A stretch of 64,000 nt of DNA from UMGS363 sp051881815 (GCA_051881815.1 JBJEQP010000057.1:1-64000); one strand, 5' to 3'. Shown: positions 17,002-26,303, numbered from the stretch's first letter. The notes: a model not told the origin generated them from the letters alone. Program-made: numbers and translations.

Positions 17002-17721
17002 CTAAATTTTTTCGGCTTCTTTGTGCAACATTTCTCTCCATTCGCCGAGAGCAAGGTTTTCGTCAAGCTTCACTCCTCCGATGGAAATCCGTTTGAGATA
17101 CAATACCTTGTTGTTTCTCGCCTGCGCCATACGCTTTATCTGGTGGTACATACCCTCGCGGATGGTTATAAGGACTTCATGCGGATCATCGAGTATCTCC
17201 AGCTTTGCGGGCAGGCAGACATCGCCGCCGTCTATTGCAAGTCCGTCTTCAAAGGCTTTTATATCATCCTCGTTCGCAGGATCTTCGAGCCGTGCAAAAT
17301 AGGTCTTGTCAACGTGATGCTTCGGGGAAAGGATATTGTGCGCAAGAACGCCGTCATCGGTGATGAACACGAAGCCCTCCGTGTCCTTGTCCAGTCTGCC
17401 GGCAGGGAAAAGTCCATCTCTGCGTATGCTGTCGGGGAGAAGCTCCAGCACGGTCTTCGACTCGCCGTCCTTTGTCGAGCACACAACGCCCTGCGGCTTG
17501 TTCATCATTATATATATGTGCTTGCGGTAGGTGATCTCTTTTCCCTCGGAGCAGACAATGTCCTTTTCGGGGTCTATCTTCATATCGAAAAGCTTTGCGA
17601 CCGCACCGCCGACCGTTACGACCCTTCGCTTTATAAGCTCCTTTGCTTCGGAGCGTGTTATGCCGAGCTGCGTTGAGAGAAATTTATCAAGACGCTGGAT
17701 ATCCTTCTTCGGAACGCCCAT
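17002..17721 (-). CDS. RsuA-family rRNA pseudouridine synthase
   Basis: A 239-residue enzyme that converts an rRNA uridine to pseudouridine. An N-terminal S4 RNA-binding domain (RLDKFLSTQLGITRSEAKELI) is followed by the RsuA catalytic domain with the Asp-bearing motif GRLDKDTEGF and the late GMYHQIKRM block. Similarity is best to enzymes modifying 16S rRNA position 516; a 23S RluB/E/F-type target cannot be excluded from sequence. Its ATG overlaps the upstream flavin-reductase stop in a TAATG junction, so the two are translationally coupled. Confidence 0.9.
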   Translation of the reverse strand: MGVPKKDIQRLDKFLSTQLGITRSEAKELIKRRVVTVGGAVAKLFDMKIDPEKDIVCSEGKEITYRKHIYIMMNKPQGVVCSTKDGESKTVLELLPDSIRRDGLFPAGRLDKDTEGFVFITDDGVLAHNILSPKHHVDKTYFARLEDPANEDDIKAFEDGLAIDGGDVCLPAKLEILDDPHEVLITIREGMYHQIKRMAQARNNKVLYLKRISIGGVKLDENLALGEWREMLHKEAEKI

Positions 17722-18329
17722 TATTTTCCGCCGTCCTTTCTGATGTTTCGGTTATAGGACTTGTTTTTCGACTTTTTTGCAACGGAAAAGCCGAATTCGC
17801 CGAGCTTTCTACCTATTGAGAAGTATTCGCCGTGAGAATAGGCAAGAAGACCTGCCTGCTGAAGATTTATCTTTCCCTTGCTGTCGATATAGCGTTCATC
17901 GGCGGAGATCGCAACAACGTCCGCAATGAACATATCGTGGGTGCCGTAGCTTTTGACCTCTCTGACCTTACATTCGAGCGAAAGCGGACTTTCTGCGATA
18001 ACGGGCGCTTTTACATTGGAGGCTTCTTCAAGCGTAAGACCGCAGTGCTTTATCTTATCCATATCCTTTCCGCTGCGCACTCCGACAAAATCCGTTTCGC
18101 GCACAAGCTTCGAGGTAGTAAGGTTTATGACAAATTCGCCCGTTTCTTTTATAATGGAATAGGAATGTCTTGAAGGGCGCACCGATATATATACTATCGG
18201 AGGCTTTGTGTTTATAACGCCTGTCCATGCGCAGGTGAGGACGTTCGCTTTATGGATATCTCCGCAGCTGACCATTACCGCAGGCAGCGGCGAGATCAGC
18301 GTTCCGGGTGCAAGAATTTTTCTTCCCAT
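17721..18329 (-). CDS. Flavin reductase / flavoredoxin family protein
   Basis: A 202-residue protein of the split-barrel FMN-binding flavin reductase-like family. The family pattern is visible: PLPAVMVSCGD, NVLTCAWTGVINTKPPIVYISVRPSRHS, and TGEFVINLTT. Members bind FMN and shuttle electrons or reduce flavin; the partner is unknown. A basic tail (KKSKNKSYNRNIRKDGGK) follows the domain. It is coupled to the downstream pseudouridine synthase with one shared base. GGAGAA precedes the ATG. Confidence 0.85.
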   Translation of the reverse strand: MGRKILAPGTLISPLPAVMVSCGDIHKANVLTCAWTGVINTKPPIVYISVRPSRHSYSIIKETGEFVINLTTSKLVRETDFVGVRSGKDMDKIKHCGLTLEEASNVKAPVIAESPLSLECKVREVKSYGTHDMFIADVVAISADERYIDSKGKINLQQAGLLAYSHGEYFSIGRKLGEFGFSVAKKSKNKSYNRNIRKDGGK

Positions 18330-18432
18330 AATCAGTTATTGTTCTCCTTAAATACAATGATATTTCAACGATTTAAAACGCCATTAATATATTATACCTT
18401 AAAATACTAAATAAAAATAGTAAAAATGCTAA

Positions 18433-18461
18433 TTGAAACAGCGCAGCAAAAGTGATATAAT
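18433..18461 (+). promoter_or_regulatory. Promoter of the SprA-like gene
   Basis: TTGAAA (18433-18438), 17-bp spacer, TATAAT (18456-18461), 40 bp before the ATG. Confidence 0.82.
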
Positions 18462-18500
18462 ATATAAAATAAGTGTGTTTTCCCGAAGGAGGTGTGAGTT

Positions 18501-19130
18501 ATGCCGTCTATCCCGTCAATTACTGTCAATACGACCCAAAATAACGCTTTTAAAACCGACGGCGGATTGAATTCAAGCATCCGCAAAAAGGCTCTTGCAA
18601 GCAAGATAAGCAGCGACGAACAGGAGCTTAAAAAGCTTGACGCCAAACAGACCGCCGAAAAATCGAAGCTTACCATTGAGCTTTCCAAGTACAAAAGCGA
18701 GCTTTCCAAGCTTGAAAAAGCCTCGGACGAGAAGGAAAACGAAGAAAAGGCAGCCGACATAAAGCGCCGCTTTGATTCATTCGAATGTCAGACCTGCAAG
18801 AACAGGCGTTATCAAGACCAATCGGATGATCCGGGCGTTTCGTTCCGGACTGCTTCTCACATTGACCCGTCAGCGGCTTACTCCGCAGTTCGTGCGCACG
18901 AAAATGAACACGTTGCAAGGAACAAAACGCAGGCCGAACAGCACGGTCAGAAGATAGCCTATCAGACCGTCACGATCCATCGTGCGATCTGCCCCGAATG
19001 CGGCAGGAGCTATGTTTCGGGCGGCGTTACCCACACGGTCACAAAGGCTGACAACAGCGCAAAATACACCGTCGGCGATCTTGACCTTGAAAAGGATCCC
19101 GTTGGCAGCATTGTGAATGTTGTTGCGTAA
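18501..19130 (+). CDS. SprA-related putative zinc metallopeptidase
   Basis: A 209-residue protein without signal peptide. Residues 30-90 are a charged coiled coil. Then come Cys96-x2-Cys99 followed by RRYQDQSDDPGVSF, the HExxH signature His133-Glu-Asn-Glu-His137, and a second pair Cys164-x2-Cys167. This order is that of the SprA-related putative metalloprotease family. The HExxH predicts zinc peptidase activity; the two CxxC pairs could bind a structural zinc. No substrate is known for the family. A strong GAAGGAGGTG site precedes the ATG and the gene stands alone with its own promoter. Confidence 0.8.
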   Translation: MPSIPSITVNTTQNNAFKTDGGLNSSIRKKALASKISSDEQELKKLDAKQTAEKSKLTIELSKYKSELSKLEKASDEKENEEKAADIKRRFDSFECQTCKNRRYQDQSDDPGVSFRTASHIDPSAAYSAVRAHENEHVARNKTQAEQHGQKIAYQTVTIHRAICPECGRSYVSGGVTHTVTKADNSAKYTVGDLDLEKDPVGSIVNVVA

Positions 19131-19147
19131 GTTAAATAATGAATATT

Positions 19148-19807
19148 CTATTCCCCGTCGGTGTTTTCACCCTCGGGGATATTTTTTTGCGCTTCGGCTG
19201 CTTTGGATTCGCTTGCTTGTTTTATCTCGTTCGCTTGAATAGCTAACTTTGTAAGCGGCGACAGCTCGCTTTCCCGCGGCTTGGCATTGCGTTCGATTAT
19301 CTCTTTCGCCATAGCCGCACCCTGTTCAAAGCTGTAAAACTCGGGGAAGCCCTCCTGCTTTGAAAGCACCTCGTACATCTCACAGCAGCTTGAAACACGG
19401 AACTGAATGACTGTTCCTGCAATGAGAAAAGGCGCTGCGACAGCATTCAGCCACGATGAGGTCACTATCACGACGAAAGCGGAAAGCATGTAGGCGAGCA
19501 TCGAAACAAGCACCCATTTCCCGTTCATCGAATGGGCAAAGAACGCAGGTGTCATTATTATTATCGGTATAAGATACATAAATCCGCTTATCTGCGGCAC
19601 CTGATGAAAGGTTTTGAGCGAATACAGAACCGACAGCAGGTCGTAGACAAAAATATATACCATTACTGCGATCGAAAAAAAGCAGGAGTATTTCCAAGCC
19701 AGCGTTCTTCTGCGCTCGATCTCGGACACGCACTCACGCTTCTGGTCAAGATCCATTCCTCCGACCATTGTCGGATCGAGATTGATTTTTTTCTTAAAGC
19801 CTGCCAT
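19148..19807 (-). CDS. Uncharacterised membrane protein
   Basis: 219 residues, not recognised. Four hydrophobic segments lie at about 40-62, 75-92, 97-120 and 122-137, preceded by a basic/acidic cytoplasmic head and followed by an 80-residue soluble tail with EQGAAMAKEIIERN and a low-complexity Ala/Glu end. GAGGGG precedes the ATG. It is convergent with the SprA-like gene and sits 142 bp after the next minus-strand membrane protein, so it may form a loose unit with it. No enzyme motif is seen. Confidence 0.6.
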   Translation of the reverse strand: MAGFKKKINLDPTMVGGMDLDQKRECVSEIERRRTLAWKYSCFFSIAVMVYIFVYDLLSVLYSLKTFHQVPQISGFMYLIPIIIMTPAFFAHSMNGKWVLVSMLAYMLSAFVVIVTSSWLNAVAAPFLIAGTVIQFRVSSCCEMYEVLSKQEGFPEFYSFEQGAAMAKEIIERNAKPRESELSPLTKLAIQANEIKQASESKAAEAQKNIPEGENTDGE

Positions 19808-19949
19808 TATGTATGCCCCTCTTTTCTTTCGGGATAATATTTACAAAGAGTATATTTTTATATATTTAATCCATTTGTACTATTATATCTGTGTATTTCA
19901 ACACACAATATGTATAATATATTGATAAATATACAATAAGTAATCCATG

Positions 19950-20936
19950 TCAATTCTGTTCGCTGTGGAATTTAACATTTTCATCGTGAACGGCTTCGGT
20001 CTTATTAAGGTAGTTGTCCCAGAGCTTCAAAGCATTGTTGTAGTTGGCGGTGAATTTCTCCATATTGACGCCGAGCGCCTCACGGGGAACTCTGAAGCCG
20101 ATAAAAAGGCCGTCGGACATTTCCGTATATTTTATATCCTCGGCAAAGCTTGTTCCCGAAAGCATATATCCGAGCTGCATGCTGTTCTCGTCGTCGGGAT
20201 ATATCGTGCGCATATCCGCAAGTATCGGTTCAACGGGATTTCCGTTCTCGCTCACGGTGTCGATGCCGACCGTTTTGCAAACCTCCGCATCGGCGATAAC
20301 AACAATAGAATCGCCGCCCTGGAATTCCGCCATAAGCTTTGTCTGATAAGACTGATTGAAGTAAACGTCTGTGCTGTTGTCATCGTATATCGCAGGCAGA
20401 TAGCTTACACGGACATAGACCTCGCCGTCGCCGTTGAAGTCCTCGCAGTAGGGTTCAAAAAGCTTTTCAATATCCCCCGTGCGCAAGTCAAATTCACGGT
20501 CGTTAGCCATTATCATCACTGCGACATCGGGCTTTTTGTTGGTAACGATATCCCTTACAAGGAAAACCACAAGCAAAACGATGATCGCTCCGACAAAGAG
20601 CGGCATTTTATTGTGATAAAAGAAGTTCCCTATCTTTTCCCAAACGGTATATTCCCTTACAGGCTCTTTTTCGTGAGGGATATCCTCCTCGGAAATAACG
20701 CCCTGCTTTAGCTTTATCAGCTCAATGCGTTCACGTTCGAGCTTTTTTTCATAGCGTTCACGCTCGCGGCGTTCCTGTTCGGCGCGCTCTTTTTCACGCT
20801 CCGCTTCCGCTTCAAGCTCCTCACGGCGCTGCTTTTCGTTGATACGGCGCATATTCTCAATAACGGAGACCTTGCCGCTGACTTCGGTCTTTTCGCCGTC
20901 CTCGTTTTTTACTTCATTGTTCTGATCTTCTGACAT
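19950..20936 (-). CDS. Uncharacterised single-pass membrane protein with cytoplasmic coiled coil
   Basis: 328 residues, not recognised. Residues about 25-75 are a very charged Glu/Arg coiled coil; one membrane helix is at about 115-134 (FVGAIIVLLVVFLVRDIV). The remaining 190 residues are probably outside, with a SIVVIADAEVC strand and an Asp-rich stretch YCEDFNGDGEVYVRV that resembles a calcium-type loop. An acidic N-terminus and coiled coil suggest a scaffold or a sensor of assembly, but this is inference. AGGAGAA precedes the ATG and a strong promoter lies upstream. Confidence 0.6.
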   Translation of the reverse strand: MSEDQNNEVKNEDGEKTEVSGKVSVIENMRRINEKQRREELEAEAEREKERAEQERRERERYEKKLERERIELIKLKQGVISEEDIPHEKEPVREYTVWEKIGNFFYHNKMPLFVGAIIVLLVVFLVRDIVTNKKPDVAVMIMANDREFDLRTGDIEKLFEPYCEDFNGDGEVYVRVSYLPAIYDDNSTDVYFNQSYQTKLMAEFQGGDSIVVIADAEVCKTVGIDTVSENGNPVEPILADMRTIYPDDENSMQLGYMLSGTSFAEDIKYTEMSDGLFIGFRVPREALGVNMEKFTANYNNALKLWDNYLNKTEAVHDENVKFHSEQN

Positions 20937-20978
20937 AATTTTCTCCTGTTAAATCTGTTAATAAAGTATTATATCAAA

Positions 20979-21007
20979 ATTGTACGGCATTTGTCCGTTC
21001 AAGTCAA
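20979..21007 (-). promoter_or_regulatory. Promoter of the coiled-coil membrane protein gene
   Basis: Minus strand: TTGACT (21002-21007), 17-bp spacer, TACAAT (20979-20984). Confidence 0.72.
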
Positions 21008-21053
21008 GGGCGAAGCTGAAAATTTTAACAAATTATCACATAAATAAGACGTT

Positions 21054-21674
21054 TTAAAATAGTTTCACGATTTCCGAAAGGCTTTCTATGCTTGCGTCAA
21101 ATCGGTCAGCCGTGCCGAAACCATAGGCTGCATGGATAAATTTTGCGCCTGCATAATAAGCGCTGTCACAATCTCCCTGCGTATCTCCGACATAGACTGC
21201 ATTTTTTATGCCGTTGTGTTCAATAATAAGCTTGATGTTATCTCCTTTTTTCAAAAGGTTATCTCCCCAGCATAAATGATCGGTGAAATATTTTTCAAGG
21301 TGATAATGCTTTAGGAAACACTCGATATATCCCGTCTGGCAATTGCTGACGATAAAAAGCGGACAGCGTTCCTTCAGATATGCGAAGGTCTCTTCGGCTT
21401 TATCGTATATCTCTCCGCCGTGCTCTGCAAGATAGCCGTTTTCGTGCGAAGCGCACATTTCCATTATCTCCATCCGGCGTTCCTTAGGAAAGCTCCCGAA
21501 AAATTTGTCGGCGATAACATCCATAGTAAGGCCCATAATTCCTTTTATATCCGACTGCGTGAGCCTTACGTCTATATCTGCACGTTCAAGTGCTTCGTTC
21601 CAGGCTGCGGCAACTCCCTTTGAGCTGTCCCAGAGCGTTCCGTCAACATCAAAAATGATACCGTCTGCGTTCAT
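21054..21674 (-). CDS. HAD-superfamily hydrolase (phosphoglycolate phosphatase-like)
   Basis: A 206-residue HAD IA phosphatase. Motif I DVDGTLWDS holds the nucleophile Asp, motif II is FIVSNCQTG, the Lys is near LLKKGDNI, and motif III/IV is YVGDTQGDCDSAYYAG. A helical cap lies between motifs I and II. The substrate is unknown; small sugar phosphates or phosphoglycolate are usual. The start at 21674 (MNADGIIFD) has AAGGAAG just upstream; the longer frame adds a tail the family lacks. Confidence 0.88.
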   Translation of the reverse strand: MNADGIIFDVDGTLWDSSKGVAAAWNEALERADIDVRLTQSDIKGIMGLTMDVIADKFFGSFPKERRMEIMEMCASHENGYLAEHGGEIYDKAEETFAYLKERCPLFIVSNCQTGYIECFLKHYHLEKYFTDHLCWGDNLLKKGDNIKLIIEHNGIKNAVYVGDTQGDCDSAYYAGAKFIHAAYGFGTADRFDASIESLSEIVKLF

Positions 21675-21776
21675 TCTTCCTTTTTCCTTTCGTGATCCTT
21701 TTTCATTCATTATTATATAGTATAAACCACAGGCTGTCAATATTTCAGCATATCCGTTTGATATGACAAATTTTTC

Positions 21777-21805
21777 TTGACATAAGAATGGGTTTGGTAT
21801 ATAAT
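21777..21805 (+). promoter_or_regulatory. Promoter of the RNase J gene
   Basis: TTGACA (21777-21782), 17-bp spacer, TATAAT (21800-21805): full consensus. It would start transcription near 21812, giving a long leader. Confidence 0.82.
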
Positions 21806-21811
21806 TAATCT

Positions 21812-22064
21812 GATTAATTATGTTCGGAACAGGATATCGGCAGTCTTTCCAATGGGAGCAAAACGCTCTTTTCTTTCCAAGCCATATATCTCTTGAATGT
21901 TTTTTATCAGATCGAAAACGCTCATAACACCACGTCTTTGCAAGCGTTTCGGGTTACATATTTCCTTGATGCAATATATTTTGAAATTTTTTTGCTCGGA
22001 AATCATTTCACACTATTATTAAAGGTTTTTACAACGAAAAGACCGGAAAAGCGAGGTTGAAAAA
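21812..22064 (+). other. Long 5' leader of the RNase J mRNA
   Basis: About 250 nt between the predicted transcription start and the TTG start codon. It holds a short GAGC-AAAAC-GCTC hairpin followed by TTTTCTTT near 21857-21877, which could attenuate, and an AACGCT/AGCGTT pair further on. Small frames of 34-35 codons exist on both strands but have no ribosome site. No known riboswitch was recognised. Confidence 0.45.
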
Positions 22065-24191
22065 TTGGCTAATAAAGAAAACGAGATCGAGACCATCACC
22101 GTCAATATGTACGGCGAAAGGATCACTCCAAAAAAACAGGCACCCGAACAGGCGGTGCAGACCAACACTTCACGATACAGCCGCCCTAACGGCTATAACG
22201 GCTATCAGAAGAAAAATTATTACAGAAACGGAAAAAAATCATACGGCGGATACAGACAGCGTGACAACAGGCAGAACCAGCGTCAGACATCCCTTTCCGT
22301 GACCCCCGAAACTGCTCCGCTCATTCCTGCGGCTGCTTCGATACCAACGCCCCCTGCTGCTCCCGTTGTACGTCCGAGCAGCTATTCGGAGAGGACCGGC
22401 AGACCGCAGAACAGACAGAGGGACAACTTCAAGAACCGTTACGATCAGAACAGCAAGCCTTCGGATATCGGCGAATCGGTTCAGTCAGCCGAGGCACCGG
22501 GCGTTTTCCGTACAAATCACCGCAGCGTGAAGCGCACACCCGTCAGGATAATCCCTCTCGGCGGTCTTAACGAGATCGGCAAGAACATGACCGTTTTTGA
22601 ATGTGCGAACGACGCTTTCATCGTTGACTGCGGACTTGCGTTCCCCGACAGCGATATGCCCGGCGTTGATCTTGTTATCCCCGATTTCACATATATCGAG
22701 CAGAACGCCGACAAGATAAGGGGCGTTGTCATCACTCACGGACACGAAGACCATATCGGCGCACTTGCTTACCTGCTCAAAAAGGTGAACATCCCCGTTT
22801 ACGGAACAAGGCTCACGATCGGACTTATCGAAGGAAAGCTCAAAGAGCACGGACTTCTTGAAAGTGCAAAGCTGAACGTTGTAAAGCCCCGTCAGACCGT
22901 TAAAATGGGCTGCATGGCGGTCGAGCTGATACGAGTAAATCACTCTATCCCCGACGCTGTGGGTCTTGCTATACACACTCCTGCAGGCGTTATTGTCCAC
23001 ACGGGCGACTTCAAGGTAGACTTTACCCCCATTGAGGGCGGAATAATCGACCTTGCACGCTTCGGCGAGCTTGGCAGCAGGGGAGTTCTTGCGCTCATGG
23101 CTGATTCCACGAATGCGGAACGTCCCGGTCATACGGCTTCGGAGCGGACTGTCGGAAACTCCTTTGTAAAGCTTTTCGACCGTGCCGAAGGAAAGCGCAT
23201 CATCATTGCGACATTCTCTTCTAACATCCACCGTGTACAGCAGATCGTCAACTGCGCCGTTGCAAACGACCGAAAGATCGCTGTTTTCGGAAGAAGTATG
23301 CTCAACGTTATTACGACAGCTATCGAGCTTGGCTATCTGAAGGTTCCCGACGGGCTTATCATCGACATTGACGCTATGAACCGTTTCCCGGCTGAAAAGA
23401 TCGTTCTTATCACAACGGGAAGTCAGGGCGAGCCTATGTCGGCGCTCTCCCGAATGGCTATGAACGAGCATCGCCATGTTACGATCACCCCGAACGATTT
23501 CATTATTATAAGCGCAAATCCTATCCCCGGCAACGAAAAGCTTGTCACAAAGGTCGTGAACGAGCTGCTTCGTGCAGGTGCGGAGGTCATATACGAATCA
23601 ATGTACGATGTCCACGTTTCGGGACACGCTTGTCAGGAAGAATTGAAGCTTATGCTATCGCTGACAAAGCCGAAGTATTATATTCCCGTACACGGCGAAT
23701 ACAAGCATCTTAAAAAGCAGGCGGGACTTGCCATTGATCTCGGAATGGATCCGAACAACGTTATCATCGCAAGCATCGGCAATGTTATCGAGTCGGACGG
23801 CGTTGATATGAAGATCACGGGTCAGGTCCAGGCAGGAAGAGTATTCGTTGACGGACTCGGCGTCGGCGATGTCGGCTCTATCGTTATCCGTGACAGAAAG
23901 CACCTTGCCGAGGACGGACTTATAATTGCAGTTGCGACTATCGAGCTGGAGAGCGGAACTATCCTTGCAGGCCCCGATGTCGTATCGAGAGGCTTTGTAT
24001 ATGTCCGTGAATCGGAGGAGCTTATGGTCGCAGCGAAGGAGATACTCACGAACACGCTCACAGACTGTCTTGACTCGGGAACGAGGGAATGGAACGCCAT
24101 AAAGACCCGTATGAAGGACGATCTCGGCGAATTCATCTTCCAGAAGACCAAGAGAAAACCGATGATACTTCCTATTATAATGGAAATATAA
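22065..24191 (+). CDS. rnj: Ribonuclease J
   Basis: A 708-residue 5'-3' exo/endoribonuclease of mRNA decay and rRNA maturation. The first 150 residues are an extra, basic, low-complexity tail rich in Arg, Asn, Gln, Tyr and Pro, absent from the 555-residue Bacillus enzyme and suited to RNA or partner binding. The catalytic part starts near VRIIPLGGLNEIGKNM, with metallo-beta-lactamase motif THGHEDHIGAL, VNHSIPDA, HTGDFKVDF, the beta-CASP region (MADSTNAERPGHT, TFSSNIHRVQQI, TTGSQGEPMSALSRMA) and VHVSGHA. The start is TTG at 22065 after GCGAGG. It opens the housekeeping run that includes GdpP, L9 and DnaB. Confidence 0.94.
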   Translation: MANKENEIETITVNMYGERITPKKQAPEQAVQTNTSRYSRPNGYNGYQKKNYYRNGKKSYGGYRQRDNRQNQRQTSLSVTPETAPLIPAAASIPTPPAAPVVRPSSYSERTGRPQNRQRDNFKNRYDQNSKPSDIGESVQSAEAPGVFRTNHRSVKRTPVRIIPLGGLNEIGKNMTVFECANDAFIVDCGLAFPDSDMPGVDLVIPDFTYIEQNADKIRGVVITHGHEDHIGALAYLLKKVNIPVYGTRLTIGLIEGKLKEHGLLESAKLNVVKPRQTVKMGCMAVELIRVNHSIPDAVGLAIHTPAGVIVHTGDFKVDFTPIEGGIIDLARFGELGSRGVLALMADSTNAERPGHTASERTVGNSFVKLFDRAEGKRIIIATFSSNIHRVQQIVNCAVANDRKIAVFGRSMLNVITTAIELGYLKVPDGLIIDIDAMNRFPAEKIVLITTGSQGEPMSALSRMAMNEHRHVTITPNDFIIISANPIPGNEKLVTKVVNELLRAGAEVIYESMYDVHVSGHACQEELKLMLSLTKPKYYIPVHGEYKHLKKQAGLAIDLGMDPNNVIIASIGNVIESDGVDMKITGQVQAGRVFVDGLGVGDVGSIVIRDRKHLAEDGLIIAVATIELESGTILAGPDVVSRGFVYVRESEELMVAAKEILTNTLTDCLDSGTREWNAIKTRMKDDLGEFIFQKTKRKPMILPIIMEI

Positions 24192-24197
24192 ATAACT

Positions 24198-24273
24198 TGT
24201 AGGTTCGGGGGTTCCCGGAACGTTCACGAACATAATATGTTCTATTCATTGAACGGGAAACCCGTCCCCTACA
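24198..24273. repeat. GTAGGGG-type hairpin between rnj and gdpP
   Basis: An imperfect 76-bp palindrome: outer TGTAGG (24198-24203) with CCTACA (24268-24273), GGG/CCC steps, and inner GAACGTTCA with TGAACG. The GTAGGG(A/G)CGG motif recurs near 34857, 36290 and 51550. It could serve as an RNA-processing or termination point between the two genes. Confidence 0.5.
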
Positions 24274-24311
24274 GAATGTTTTGATTTTCACCCATTTGGA
24301 GGTGGGTATAT

Positions 24312-26303
24312 TTGACTGGAAAACAATGGCTTGCATTTAAGCTTGTATCAATACTGCTCGTTGTTGTATCAATGGCGTCGGCGTTTGCGCTTTCGGAAAC
24401 GCAGCCTTCGATGTTCTGGCTGATGCTCTGCATCACTGCTTTGACGGCTATCGCATTCCTTGCGCTGTTTTCGGCTGCGCAGAAGAATCTTCACCATTTC
24501 GTGACGGAAATGGAGTCGCAGCTCAACGTTACCGAGCGTGATTCACTCTACAAATTCCCTGCGCCTGCGGTCATCATCGACAGCGACGGCATTATCGTAT
24601 GGTACAACATCTCATTCAGCGAGAATGTTTACAGCTCGGACGCTTTCGGCGTTGATATCCGCTCGATAATTGACGTTGACCTTGAAAAGGTAATGGCGAA
24701 CAAGGAAACTACGGTCGATTTTGAGGCTTCTCACTTCCGCATCTCTGCGATAACGACCGAAAAGACCGATATCGAATCGAATCTCATCTCATCGCTCACG
24801 CTTCTCTACTTTGAGGACATAAGCGACCTTATAAACCTGCAGACAGAGATGAACAATCTCCGTCCGTCCGTTATGGTGATCTCAATCGACAATTTTGAAG
24901 AGCTTCTTTCGGACGAAAAGGAGTCGGAAAAGTCGCATATCCTTATCCAGATCGAAAAGCTGCTCGAAACCTACCTTGAAGAAAAGCACGGTATTCTCCG
25001 TAAGCTTGCTCCCGACCGCTTTTTCGCCGTTGCGGAGGACAGATATATCAATGCGATGATCGCCGACAAGTTCAAGATCCTTGAAGAAGTCAGGGCGATA
25101 CCTATCACGGGCAAGACCCCGATAACCCTTTCGATAGGCGTCGGCATCGGTATGATCGACCTTGAACAAAGCGAACAGTTTGCCCGTCAGGCGCTTGAAA
25201 TGGCGCAGGGCAGAGGCGGCGATCAGGCTGCTGTTAAGCGTGAAGAAGGCTATGAATTCTTCGGCGGAGTTTCAAAGGGCATCGAAAAGCATACAAAGGT
25301 CAAGACCCGTATCGTTGCGGCTGCACTTATGGACATCATCGAATCGGCATCCTCCGTTTTCATCATGGGACACAGGAACGGCGATATGGACAGCGTCGGT
25401 TCGGGAGCAGGTCTTTGCGGTGCGATCAGGATACTTCGCCCCGATATTCCCGTAAACATGGTCGTAAACATCGAACGCAACCTTGCAAAGCCTGTTATCG
25501 GCAGACTTGACGATAATCTCCGAGATGAAGAACCCGTTTTCATTTCACCCGAGGATGCGGTCGAAAAGATAGATCAGAACAGCCTTCTCATAATCGTTGA
25601 CACGAACAACAAGGATCTGCTCGACAGCCCCGAGGTCTATGCCGCTGCAAAGCAGGTCGTTGTCATCGACCACCACAGGCAGGTCGTTAATTACATTGAC
25701 AATGCCGTTATCTTCCACCACGAGCCGTACGCTTCGTCCGCAAGCGAAATGACGGCAGAGCTCATACAGTATTTCCCCGGAATCGACAAGCTCCAGAGCT
25801 ACTATGCGGACGTTATGCTCGCAGGGATCATGCTCGACACAAAGGATTTTGTAATGCGCACGGGTGTAAGAACCTTCGAGGCTGCGGCTTTCCTGCGAAA
25901 GCTCGGTGCGGATATGGTCGCTGTAAAGAACCTTTTCGCCAACTCTATGGCGTGCATCCAGAAGCGTTCAAAGCTTATCACCGACGCGGAGATCTACAGC
26001 CGATGTGCGATCGCCGTTGACGATACGGCTGACGAATTCATCCGTGTGGCTTCCGCACAGGCTGCAGATCAGATGCTTGAAATAGTCGGCGTTGACGCAA
26101 GCTTTGTCATCTTCCGCACACCGACAGGCGTAAACATTTCCGCTCGTTCGCTCGGCGCAATGAACGTTCAGATCATTATGGAAAAGCTCGGCGGCGGCGG
26201 ACATCAGACAATGGCTGCGGCACAGATCGACAATATCAGAGTGACCGAGGCAAAGGCAGAGCTTATAAGTGCTATAGACGAATATATCCAGAACATTTCG
26301 TAA
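24312..26303 (+). CDS. gdpP: GdpP-type cyclic-di-AMP phosphodiesterase (DHH family)
   Basis: A 663-residue membrane protein that hydrolyses c-di-AMP to pApA. Two N-terminal membrane helices (about 8-28 and 34-55) are followed by a PAS-like domain (about 75-165), a degenerate GGDEF domain (about 175-305) that lacks a GGDEF active loop, and the DHH/DHHA1 phosphodiesterase (about 335-660) with GHRNGDMDSVGSG, IVDTNN, VVIDHHRQ and the late GGGGHQTMAA. The start is TTG at 24312, following GGAGGTGGG at 24299-24306. Order gdpP-rplI-dnaB is the usual Firmicute one. It is the breakdown partner for the CdaA cyclase at 46.9-47.9 kb. Confidence 0.95.
   Translation: MTGKQWLAFKLVSILLVVVSMASAFALSETQPSMFWLMLCITALTAIAFLALFSAAQKNLHHFVTEMESQLNVTERDSLYKFPAPAVIIDSDGIIVWYNISFSENVYSSDAFGVDIRSIIDVDLEKVMANKETTVDFEASHFRISAITTEKTDIESNLISSLTLLYFEDISDLINLQTEMNNLRPSVMVISIDNFEELLSDEKESEKSHILIQIEKLLETYLEEKHGILRKLAPDRFFAVAEDRYINAMIADKFKILEEVRAIPITGKTPITLSIGVGIGMIDLEQSEQFARQALEMAQGRGGDQAAVKREEGYEFFGGVSKGIEKHTKVKTRIVAAALMDIIESASSVFIMGHRNGDMDSVGSGAGLCGAIRILRPDIPVNMVVNIERNLAKPVIGRLDDNLRDEEPVFISPEDAVEKIDQNSLLIIVDTNNKDLLDSPEVYAAAKQVVVIDHHRQVVNYIDNAVIFHHEPYASSASEMTAELIQYFPGIDKLQSYYADVMLAGIMLDTKDFVMRTGVRTFEAAAFLRKLGADMVAVKNLFANSMACIQKRSKLITDAEIYSRCAIAVDDTADEFIRVASAQAADQMLEIVGVDASFVIFRTPTGVNISARSLGAMNVQIIMEKLGGGGHQTMAAAQIDNIRVTEAKAELISAIDEYIQNIS

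Noticed and set aside
21818..22006. 62-codon minus-strand ORF in the RNase J leader
   Set aside because: No ribosome site, no recognisable domain, and it opposes a consensus promoter for rnj.
22485..23477. A 330-codon minus-strand frame
   Set aside because: Antisense of the RNase J catalytic region; same reasoning.
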